Positions 50,801 through 62,800 of a stretch of 64,000 nucleotides of DNA are shown piece after piece; position 1 is the first letter of the stretch; every line of letters starts with the position of its first letter. The translations under genes were made by a program, and so were the position numbers. Below the pieces are notes generated by a model, which was given only the letters and a program-made list of their open reading frames with translations, had not been told where the DNA came from and made no database searches. This stretch comes from Siphonodentalium dalli (lineage: Eukaryota; Mollusca; Scaphopoda; Gadilida; Siphonodentaliidae), in contig CP136064.1 in the NCBI GenBank assembly GCA_032622095.1, positions 171,002,310 to 171,066,309 on the forward strand, given 5' to 3'.

Positions 50801-53800
50801 TAAATATAGAGCCAACCCGAGGTCGGCCATGCTATGCATCGAATAGCGTCGCGTATTTCGAACTAAACTGGCGAGTCACTTCGGAAATCCCACGTCGTTT
50901 ATGGGCTGTGTTTGTGAAAAATTACAATGTATTTTAGCACCTCAAACTTAAATCCTTCACGGAATAGGGCGGTGACAAAGCTGATCCCAGAAACGTAATC
51001 TGGATGACGCAAATTCCTGGAATCGGGCTAAATATAGAACTTATGACATCGCATTGAAATGTACTATTAACATCGCCGGTCTGCGCAGTTTTTTTTTTAA
51101 ACTGACACGATCGATTGTGTATTTGGGGACTCGCGAGTAAAATTGTATATATATTTACAATGTACCATGCACGAGAGACAATTATGTACGCGATCAAATC
51201 AAACAGTGAAAACACGTGCGTTTTGGCGGGAAAATGACTCCGTGATTAAGCTATGTCATATCGTGACTTGCAATGAATGCAAGGAACAACATTATGTACG
51301 CAATGCATGGCCCATTTTTAATATATGCGGACTCCATATATACAGGGAACTTTACCACATTCCGTGTCCGATATATGTACATGACATCTGCGAACAAAAA
51401 AGGCTTGTACGCACTACAGCTGTTATAACATGTATTTTGTAACTGTTGTTTGACTCTGTTGGAGAAAAAGTTCGTTTCTCAAAATATCTTGCATTTCTTC
51501 ATGTACGCCCGTTTGTGAAGTCAATCGGTGACAATCACACTGGGCAAGTTCGAAAACAACGATGTTCGATTGTATGTAAGAACCGGTACGGCCCGGTAGA
51601 CCATACCATATAAATTTTAAAGGAACATTTTTACACAAAACATATAGAATAATGCACCGGTTTCTGATTGTTGCATGCGCTTCCACTCCGTAATCCGTAG
51701 CGTTTCCGCGATCGATCAGGTGTTTGTCACCACCGTTTAGATACATACATCAACTGGATGGTAATTTGATTGTCATAAAACATCATATACCTGGGACAAA
51801 TTAATAACCTATTAACCTTCAGTGATATTAAGCCAAATAATCAAGGCAAATAGTGTTAAATCACGTCTTGCTTTGCATTCGAAAATGCAAAGTTTGTTAC
51901 TGGTACTCAAAACAAACGGCAAATTATATACGTATATGAGCACAAAACGGTAAGTTTCGGAAGGGGTCCGACTAGTCGATTAGTAGTCGATTCCCTCTGG
52001 CGACTAGTCGATTCCTCAAAACCACTAATCGTTTCAACACTAACCACTTCCACGTGCTCAAACAGACAAATTGCAGATAACTCTAAAATCAAGTGGTTAT
52101 TATCAGGGCCCAAGCTTTGGTTAAAAACAGGGAGAAGTGACTTCTCCCTCTGGATATATTAGGGAGACTTCAGCCCAAAATAGGGAGAAGTGGAGAGGCT
52201 TGAGAAAAACAGAAACACTTGTTAATTTTCAAATATCGATTTATTTATAACATCAATAAAAAGATTAAATAACGAGATAAAACATGCATGGTTACCAAAA
52301 ATAAAATATAGCACAAGTGGAGTACCTGTATAGATACATGTAGATAACATGAACTTGTATTTCTTAAATTTATAACTTTAATTTAAAAATAAAAGAATGT
52401 TGACTTAATGACTTTTAATATCTGAAGAAATTAAATGTTATTATAAATTTGAAATTTTTGGAAATGCATTTTGGTCACTGCTGTAATGTGGGTGTCCGTT
52501 AAAATAAACAATACGGACTAATCAAGGAGTTATAAAAGCTTGAATACCAACGTCGATGGTATAATTAGTGTCACTAATTTAGTGAAGATAATCCGATTAA
52601 CAACTGATTAAAGCAATAAACTTGGCAAGTTGGATAGCTGTGTTACAATAGTGATTAATGTGTTCTTAACAAAGACCAGTGGAGCTTATAATATACACGA
52701 ACAGGTTATTTGATTACCTGCATTGTAACCAAGTACATGCAATTAATTTACAACGGTTGACAGACACGTTAACTAGGGCCCTGCGAACCTTAGATTTTAG
52801 GTCGAACCGAACCTTGAAACTGAATCATCGTCTCGGTTTCGAATCTAAGCAAATCTCGAACCCAAACAACGACCGTGTTGTCATAGACTCATGACAGAGT
52901 GGACAATCAGAACAGTTAGTGGACATTATTAGAGTAAAATCAACGGTTATTTATTAAAGTATTGCCCATCCACATTAAAAGATAATTACATAATAAAGAA
53001 TTATTTTATATTGGAGATGGAGATGTTTATTCGTCTGCGACTTTGGTTTCAAATCTACGCATTTTGTGTTCTGATCTTTTCTATTTTTGCAAGTGACTTA
53101 CGATTTTTTATCGGAAAAGTAATAAATGTAAGGTCCCAAATAAACACTGTGCAGTGGGAATTTTCTCTTGTAAATACATTAAGTATCCGTACGGCATATT
53201 ATTATTGTAATGAGGACACTCAGTAACTATTAACAGACAGCTAAATTGTAGCAAGACATCAAAGCACTCGATCGTCAATCTATAACTCTGCGACAACACA
53301 CGACAAAGATCAAAGCGTTTCACACAGTCACAAGACAAAGCACATCGGGTAACATAACCATGTCAATCATTTGTGCTGACAAACAATGACCACACCCTCT
53401 CCTCACTGTGATTGGTTGAATCCAATTGTAGACACAGAAGTGCTATCCGGAACTACCTATTTCAGCCAGTTTACGGAGTTCATAAAAGCTTGTTCGTTCT
53501 GTATTTATGTAGTCATAAATAATCATAACTTGTTGTCTCATTAATTAGGTATAATTATGTCTATTAGTAAAATTATATGGGGAATAAAACAAACTTTGAT
53601 GACAGACTGAGATAGAACACCAGAAATGTTATAGTTTTACTAATTAATTATCCCGACCAGACCGTTTAGCGGGAACGGAATAAAGTGGTTATGCCAAAAG
53701 ACCTCTTCAACGAAATATCACCCAGTGACCCCACCGAGTAATGATCAAATTATTATGTCCAGTGTAAACAATTTAAACATAAAATCATAGTATCACACAG

Positions 53801-56800
53801 AACTTTGTGTGTAAACCAATTAATATACTGTATATAATCAATAAACAATTCCTGGTATGCAAAACTTGCCCATTTTGCGGGACTAACGAAAAGGTTCGAT
53901 ATAAACGAATCCCGTTTAAGGTTTCGAACCGGACCAAATCATCACGGCGGTTTCGAATCGAACTGAACCTCGAACGGTTCGCAGGGGACTAACGTTAACT
54001 CTCACGATTTTGGCGTGAGACTCACGACCCTGTTTTTAATAGTAAGCAAGCACGTGCTATTGTTTACATAATAAATCTGCAACTGCAAAATGTAAAAAAG
54101 TTGGATTGGGAATGGAGTCAGACGCAAACTACTTTCGTAAAATTATAAAATCATGGATATTTTTAGAGTTTAAATGCATAGACATTGAAAAGACATCATG
54201 ATTTGTTTACATAGGCTACTGTATATATGCGCGGTGGTGACCATGCATGGCTATACAATTTGCAGTTACAAAATGACCCGGCGGAACAAAGTACCAACTA
54301 ACTTCTTCAGACGTGCGAGTAGCTCATCATAAACTTCGTTGCAAAGCGCAATTTGCCGTTTCCAAAAGCACTAACTGTGATTAGAATATGTGGATACAGT
54401 ACACAATGTACAATGTATACTTAAAACTGCCTCGTTAGAACAGTTTTAAGACTATATATCTTTTTGCAAAACAAGTCAAATTTCCACCAGTAAAATTACC
54501 GTAAATCCCAAGCTAGTTTGGTCAAATTTGGAAGGTGACTTCGTTTTCGCCGTGCGGACATCAGAGGGCGAAGTCGCCGGCGAAAGGGGCGATAACTTCG
54601 CCCCAGTCACCCCTAGCTTGGGGCCTGGTTATTATTGTTAATAATAACTACTTGATTTTCGTGTTATCCATCTTACAACTGCAATTTGTCCGTTTGAGCA
54701 CGTGGAAGTGGTCCACATCTCCAAAAATTAACAACATAAAAAATCGATATCTGATCACTCTGAGCTTTGATGGGTGGGTTCCTCGACTCAAATCAAATAT
54801 TTTTTACCCCCCCAAGTCCAAGAAATAGTAATTTGGGAGCGTCTAATCGGATTGAGTACCTTTAATGTCCTTATATGCACAATTGTATGGTTCAGACTTC
54901 AAACTTTGTCTCTTTGCAGAAATTCCAGAATAACAAATGAGGATTCCGACTCAAATAAGCAAATTGCAAAGCAAATGTTGCTTCCGACTCGTTTTATTGT
55001 GCATTCCATGCCAATGAAATAATTCACTCAACACTTCCATCTTATTGATTACTAACTGAAACAGGCTCCCTTTCGGACAGAAAGGCTTTCGGACCCTGCA
55101 CAAAAGGCATCCCCTTTGTGCACTTCTCGCAAATTTTGACAGTTGAACATATTCATTTATAAAAAAATTTTTTTAAAGGGATGTGAAACACTCCCGTAGG
55201 GTGATCAAATAGAAATGGAGAATAATCTTGCTCAAAGTAGTTATTTTTGCATATATTGTATCAAAACGGACAATACATACACAGTCATTCTTATATATTA
55301 ATTAAATACTGTGACTCGAGATTGCGAATTGTTACTTTATTGCCTGTCCCGAGGTGAATATTTACATTTGAGCATAGTTCAGACGATGTTTTTATGGAAT
55401 GGTATGGTTGATTTGCTTGATATCTTCGGCGACGCTTGTATAATGCTACATTCCTCCAGCTGCCATAGTGCCTGAATACTAACTTATCTGTTTCATGTAC
55501 CTGAACAAGTCCATACTATGTTTTTAACAAACAATTATTTTTTTTAATCAAATTTAAAAAAACTTAACTCTGTGATAACATCTCCATGGTACCCCGATTC
55601 ACCACACCAAATTTGGTTGAAATTGATCCAGGGGTCTGGGAGAAATGCTTGAGCTTTATCTTTACCTACGATTGTGTGCCTCTCTTCAAAGGTGACCGAA
55701 TCTTAAATAGCACGCCTCCGATATTCAAAGTTGAAAGACTGGTTATTTTGACTTTCTTTGTTAGTCTATAATTATACAAAAAGTTTTAATTGTTATTATG
55801 TTCTTATTTTATTTGAAGGTGTGTAAATATTCAGTGGAGACATCCATTAATCCGTCCCATTAAATGAATATGTTATTCTTCTTGCAAGAAGATGCTCAGA
55901 AGGAATTTGGGTGGAAGCTTGTCCACGGAGACGTTTTCCGATCACCAAGAAAGGGGATGATATTAGCTGTTTTCAATGGAAGTGGTGTACAAATTTTGGT
56001 TATGGCAATCATAACTCTAGGTAAGCATGAGATGATATACCTTAAAGGTACTCAATCTGATTAGACGCTCCTAAATTACTATTTCTTTGGCTTTGGGGGT
56101 AACAAATATTTGATTCAAGTCGAGGAAGGAACCCACCCATCAAAGCTCAGTGATCAGATATCAATTTTTGAAGTTTGTTAATTTTTGGAGATGTGGGCCA
56201 CTACCTTGTGCTCAAACAGACAAATTGCGGGTGTAAGATGGATAACTCTAAAATCAAGTGGTTATTATTGTTAATAGTAACCACTTAATTTTCGAGTACA
56301 CCCTGCAGCCCACATTCATTGGAGAATTGTTTTGAAAATTTACAAGCAGTTTTAGGATCACCTCTAAATGGGAGCTATCGAATTTGAAATTTTTTTTTAA
56401 TGAAAACTCAGGCAGCCATCTTGGATTTTACTCTTTGCATGACTAAATCCTACACCCTACAAACCACATCCCTCATTCGAGCATCACCAAACTTCATATG
56501 GATCTTCATCGGGGTGACCTCTAAAGGGGAACCATAATTTTTTTTCCAATTTTGAAAAACATGGCCACCAGTGCCATTAGATTTTACTCTTTGTAAGACT
56601 AATCATTTGATTATTTCCGAAATACATTGAAAACCATGGCTGCCAGCGGGCATCTTGGATGTTACTCTTTGCATGAATAGATCCTTTGGCACACCCTACA
56701 GACCACATTCCTCATCCAATCATCACCAAACTTCACATGGATCTTTGGAGTGACCCTGCAGCCGACATTTATTGGTAAAATGTTTAAAATAAAAACAATT

Positions 56801-59800
56801 GCATCTACACAATTTCAATAGAAGCCCTTTACTGTAATTTTCGACTTTCCTTCTTCTTTATCATTCTATTCATTGCTCAGCAACAAATTAACTCATTGAC
56901 AATTTCATTATATGCCCATTTGAAAAAAAGGTCGGATTATGTAATAAGTCTATCAGTCCATCCGAGCATACATTGGGTATAAGTGGTATTTTTTATGATA
57001 AACCAGTCATTAAGTCGTAATTTTTTCATAAGTGATTACCACTTAATTTGAACTGTATGTTCAGAAAGACATAAAGTTGCATTTTGTAATGACTTGAAAA
57101 ATACCACTTAAGTCTGGACAGTCCAAAGTTAGTGCAACTTCTTGGACCAAGGACAGTCATTTTGGAGTTAATTCCCTTGCATTATATGAACAATTTTCCA
57201 TTTGTCTAACATCGTTCATTTTTGTACTGTAAACGGAAAGATGTTTTAATAATGCACGAATCATGCACATTTTTGTCCCCCGACGTTTCCGTCGGAGGAC
57301 TATAGAAATGACCCTCGTCCGTCCGTCCGTGTGTCCGTCCGTCCGTGCGTCCGAGATCGGGTACCTTCATGGTGTAATCAACTCCGACTACAGTTTTAAA
57401 TGTAGAGATTTGAAACTCTGGGATATTGTTCCTAACATGTTGGTGATTTGCAACATCTATATAGCTAATAAAAAATATAATTTTTTCCATATTTTTGGGG
57501 GGTTTTCGACTTAGAAAATTTGGAACATTTTTGCCTTTTGGATGAGATTGGGTACCTTCATGGTGTAATCAACTCCTCCTACAGTTTTAAATGTAGAGAT
57601 TTGAAACTCTGGGATATTGTTCCTAACATGTTGGTGATTTGCAACATCTATATAGCTAATAAAAAATATCATTTTTTCCATATTTTTGGGGGGTTTTCGA
57701 CTTAGAAAATTTGGAACATTTTTGCCTTTTGGATGAGATTGGGTACCTTCATGGTGTAATCAACTTCTCCTACAGTTTTAAATGTAGAGATTTGAAACTT
57801 TGGGATATTGTTCCTAACATGTTGGTGATTTGCAACATCTATATAGCTAATATTTTTTTTTATGGAGTTATTAACCCTTTTCGACTTAGAAAATTTCAAC
57901 ATTTTTTTTTAATTTCTTTAACAAAGCGGCATCGACTTGCCATGTTGTCGGGGGACACTGTGGTCTGCTGACCTTTTATTTTTTCTATATTCACCAAAAG
58001 TTTCATTTAAGTCCTCATATGTGTGTTTTTCCCAGCTAAAAATACAGACCAAGTTCAAATATGCGTTCTGTCCGATTATTGTCACATGAGTTATGGCCCT
58101 TTTCGACTTAGAATTTGGCTGCATTTTGGCACTGAAATGAGGGGTACATCAGATATTCTTTGTGAGCTTGTTATTGTATATTGCGGTAGTACAATTTCGA
58201 AATGGCTAACAGGCATATTTTTCAACGCCCTAGCGATGTTCTTGTTCAAATTAGAATTCAGCCGATTTATTAACAGTTTTACAAGTAAACTAAGCGGATG
58301 TATTTAGCCACGCCCCAGCAAATGCTCTTGTTTATAGTTATCAAAGTTACAGCAAGATCACTAGCCTCATAGCTGGTATAATTTATAAATAGATAGTTGT
58401 GGAAATGTTTGAAGTCGTTAAAATCCTTCAAAATGTAATAAAGTTTTATTAACATTTGCTTGAACAAGTTTCATTATTTAGCCTTAACAACCGACACAGA
58501 TATTTATTGCTTTATTACTTTTCAGTCTATGCCTGCTTGGGTTTCCTCTCTCCTGCAAACAGAGGTTCATTGATGACATGTGCACTGGTGAGTTCCTATA
58601 ATGTACAAATATGGCGCCAAACATAGGATAACAAAATATATTTTTTAACTGACAACATTTTGGCTGACATGGATGCCGACATGTTTGCAGACCTGTATGC
58701 CGATGAAAGGATTAATATTAATTAATAAGAAAGGGTTGCCAGTGGCCATTATTACACAAACAATCTCCATAAAAGTTTTTAATTAATTGACTTTATGTGA
58801 TTTATTTGATAAAAGAATCACTCAAAAAAGTATCATTGACACATTTTTAGCTCAACTTGACAAAGTCAAGTTTGAGCTATTACCATGGGGTTGCCATCCA
58901 TCATCTGTCTGTTCCGTCCATCAACAATTTCCGTTAGCACACCCTACAGGTCACATCTCTCATCTGATTGTTACCAAACTTCCTAAGAATCTTCCGAGTG
59001 ACCTCTTCCCAGCTAAATTCCAGCTAAAAGTACAAGCAATAAATACAGCCCAAATTATAAATCCATCAATGTTATACTTGATACCTACCAATGGTATTCT
59101 AATTCAGTCTATAGAACTGACCTCCACAGATTCAGTAAATTCAATAAAATCAATAAAAAATGAATATTCCAAAAATTTAAACAATTTGTTATTTAAAAAT
59201 GTAATATTTATTCTCATCAGGACATAAATTGCAAATTTCATGCATATTCATTGACAAATGAACTTATCGGAGGAAATAAACCTGACTCCATACAGTCACA
59301 GGTAGGCCGGCTGTTGGCCCAATAACACCATTTTCCGTTTGAGGCGAACTTTTGACACCTTGATTTGCAACAATAAACTAAAATGTATTTGTGGCCATGA
59401 AATATTTGTTATTTTTGCTCTCCTAATTTATTGTGCCCAAATCGAATATAACTGTCCTAGATTGACCACTGTTGAGGAAATCACTAAGGTGTATGAACTA
59501 CATTATTTCAGGCAATTATCTTTGTCACAGATTCAATTTTCTCATGCTTCAATGTTTCTATATTTGTTCTGTAGGTGTTGTATGTATGCTTGGGTACCAC
59601 TGCTGGTTACACATCAGCCAGACTGTACAAATGTAAGTATATGTAAATGCTTCATGACCTGACTTTTAGTTCAAAATTTCAAAAGATTTACATTGGCTTG
59701 AACGTATATGACTCATTTCCAGATTTGTATGTTGAAGAATTTCAACCAAGTTTTTCAATATTTTGTAGACTAAATGCTTATAATATGTTGTACATTCAGA

Positions 59801-62800
59801 CAGTGTTTGTCATATATGTCCTTAGTTTTAAGTGTCCTAATTTATGTTTCATTATTACATTGCCCTTACCGTTGGGTTTCCCTTCTGCTAAACTGTTTCT
59901 ATGATATTGATACAATAAAACGATACAGGATGCATGGAAAACTAAATCTTCAAACATATATACATCATGAGATAGTGCTATCATATTATCCATATTGCTC
60001 AAGTTATACTTAGGCCATTAAAATAAAATATCTGTGTTTTGAGGCAATTAGATCTTAATTTTGAGACGAGGGAGGAAGGCTATTTATTTCAAAAATTTTT
60101 GCTGAAAATATAGAAAGCATAAACCAGACACAAACAAAAAATTATTTTCGTTGTTCAAATCCAATATTTCTAACAGAAAATAAATATTGAAAAAATGTTT
60201 GACGAGGCTTTTTAAAAGAACATTTCAAGTGACGAGGGAGGTGCCTGAGAATATGGAATATTTATTTTGATTTGGCCTTATATATCTGTGTGTGTGGCAT
60301 TTAGCTCTGGGTGTTAATTTGAGGTTCTTTGGCAGGTATATTGGTGATGTAATTATTTATATTTATTATTTGTAACTTTTTTCAGGTTTTGGTGGTGAAA
60401 AATGGAAGTCAAATGTGCTCTTGACAGCTTTTGTTTGTCCAGGGTATGTTATTCACTTATTATTATACCCTGTTTAAAAAAAAAAGGGGGGGGTATACTG
60501 TTTGCACCTGTCTGTCTGGTCGTCGGTCCATATGCCCTTCCATCCATCCGATGTCTGTTCATGTTCGATCGTTTTGTTTGAGTTTTCCATTCTAGAGTTA
60601 TTGATCTTTGTTATCTGGAAACCACAATTCTGAAATGTTGGGTTACTTTGTAGATCAAGAAATATTTGTAAACACAAAACAATAAATTGGCAAGGGTGTC
60701 TTTGTTCCAGCAGTAACATGTATACAGTGAGGTGTAAATATAATGACCTTCAAATACTCCTCAATTCCTAATTAAATAGAGATACTGTGAAAATCTTGTT
60801 TATCTTTCAGCTTTGTGTTTGCCATGTTTTTCCTGCTGAATTTAGTCCTGTGGATAAAAGGCAGCAGTGGGGCAATTCCATTCTCGACTCTGATAGCTCT
60901 GCTCGCATTGTGGTTTGGCATCTCTGTACCACTCACTTTCATTGGAGCATACTTCGGTTTCAAGAGAAGGGTATGTATCATTTTATAGAATTTGTATTTC
61001 AGTACTAAACTTCAACAGTTATGGCTGAATCAGAACACTGATGTTATTTCATTTACTTGCCCATTTCTACAATACAGTCTCCATTCCAGAATTAATATTG
61101 GTCATAATCATATTTTGTTTGGTAAGATAGCAGCCTTGCCAATATTTTACCTGAAATGAATGCAAGTTATTTCTTTATTGGTATCCATGTAGCGCAGAAA
61201 CATATATCCACATTTCTTTTTTGGTATCCATGTAGTGCAGAAACATATATCCACTCTTGGAATTTTATTGGGTTAACATCAGTTTTGTAGAGCATTTCAA
61301 TCACTATTTAGCTCAACTTTACAAAGTCAATTCTATTGCCATGGGTTGCCGTCCATCAACAAATTCCTTTAGCACACCCTACAGACCACATCCCTCATCT
61401 GATCATCACCAAACTTCATATAGATCTTCTGGGTGACCACTAGATGGGAGCCATGTAGTTTTTCCGAATTTAGTTAAAAAAACATGGCTGCCAGTGACCA
61501 TCTTGGATTTTACTCTTTGCATGACTAAATCCTTTGCCATAGCCTAAGGCCACATCCCTCCTCCGGTTTGTCACTAAATACTTCATATGGATTTTCAGGG
61601 TGACCACGAGATGGGTGCCATAACCAATTAAACAATACATGTTTTAACATTGAGATATAGGACTGCAGGAATAAACATATTTACACTTAAAACAATATTC
61701 GCTAAAAGGTGCAGATGGTTATCATTCCCAGAAATTACAACTGTGCAAAACCTGTGAAAATGAGGCATACAGTTTCATGAAATAGATACCACAGGGTCAT
61801 GTTAAGAAACGAGTAAAAAATATAAATATAAAGTTTAAAATGAGTGCGCCACTTAAACAGATGCATCAGTATTTATTTACGACATCGGCTATTTGGACAG
61901 ACTTTATTACTGGAGAAAACTTACCGTCTATATACAGAAGTTATCAATAAAAAACCCACATTTTGCACAAATTCTATACATGTATCGTTGGATATAAAGT
62001 TAATCTGCCCAAATCAATCGCATAATTTAATCAAAGTCTCTACTCCTTTCCTATATTTAAAAATATTCGTGAAATGAGTTGACAAAATGGTCGTGTTGCC
62101 TACTGAACAAGCCTTGAAATAGTTTGTCTGTCATTTGCAGAATGAGGTCCCCAGAGGTGAATTTAGTGATGCTACCCCGCATAGCGGGCTAGCATCACCA
62201 AATTCACCATCTGGGGACCTCATTCTGCTTACATCTCAGCAGAATGAGGTTCCCAGAGGGTGAATTTGGTGATGCTAGCCCGCTATGCGGGGTAGCATCA
62301 CTAAATTCACCCTCTGGGAACCTCATTCTGCAAATGACAGGCACACTTTCAAGGCTTGACTGAATTCATTTTCTATTTGAAATCAATTCGCAATTGCTTA
62401 AAGGTACTCAATCTGATTAGAAGCTCCTAAATTACTATTTCTTTGGCTTTTGGGGTCAAAAATATCTGATTCGAGTCGAGGAACCCACCCATCAAAGCTC
62501 AGAGTGATCAGATATCGATTTTTGAAGTTTGTTAATTTTTGGAGATGTGGGCCACAACCTAGTGCTCAAACAGACAAATTGCAGGTGTAAAATTGATAAC
62601 TCGAAAATCAAGTGGTTACTATTAACAATAATAACCACTTGATTTTAGAGTTATCCATCTTACACCCGCAATTTGTCTGTTTGAGCACGAGGTTGTGGCC
62701 CACATCTCCAAAAATTAACAAACTTCTAAAATTGATATCTGATCACTCTGAGCTTTGATGGGTGGGTTCCTCAACTCGAATCAAATATTTTTTACCCCCT

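Larger units (their letters stand above)
49964..54865. mobile_element. Foldback element (TTAAAG-TACTCAATCCGATTA ends) carrying nested hATs
   Basis: The left arm (49964-50146) and right arm (54636-54865) are inverted copies sharing landmarks. These include CTCAATCCGATTA, TTACTATTTCTTTGGCTTC, ATTCGAGTCGAGG, CAGAGTGATCAGATATCGAT, GTTAATTTTTGGAGATGTGG and TGCTCAAACAGACAAATTGC. An almost uninterrupted relative is at 62398-62853 and shows the original size, about 455 bp. Two hAT insertions expand this copy to 4.9 kb. Confidence 0.8.

Noticed and set aside
55864-56064. Alternative start codon at 55864 giving a short TM9SF2 form
   Set aside because: The ATG lies in the intron pyrimidine tract before a conserved internal block. 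A promoter here is not supported, although the missing AG makes it worth noting.
57263-57971. Tandem small-protein genes (repeated IGYLHGVIN open frames)
   Set aside because: The frames follow the 191-bp units of a non-coding repeat and carry no start context or family motif.
59787-60013. Hydrophobic open frames as extra TM9SF2 membrane exons
   Set aside because: The flanking exons join in frame without them, and no family sequence matches.
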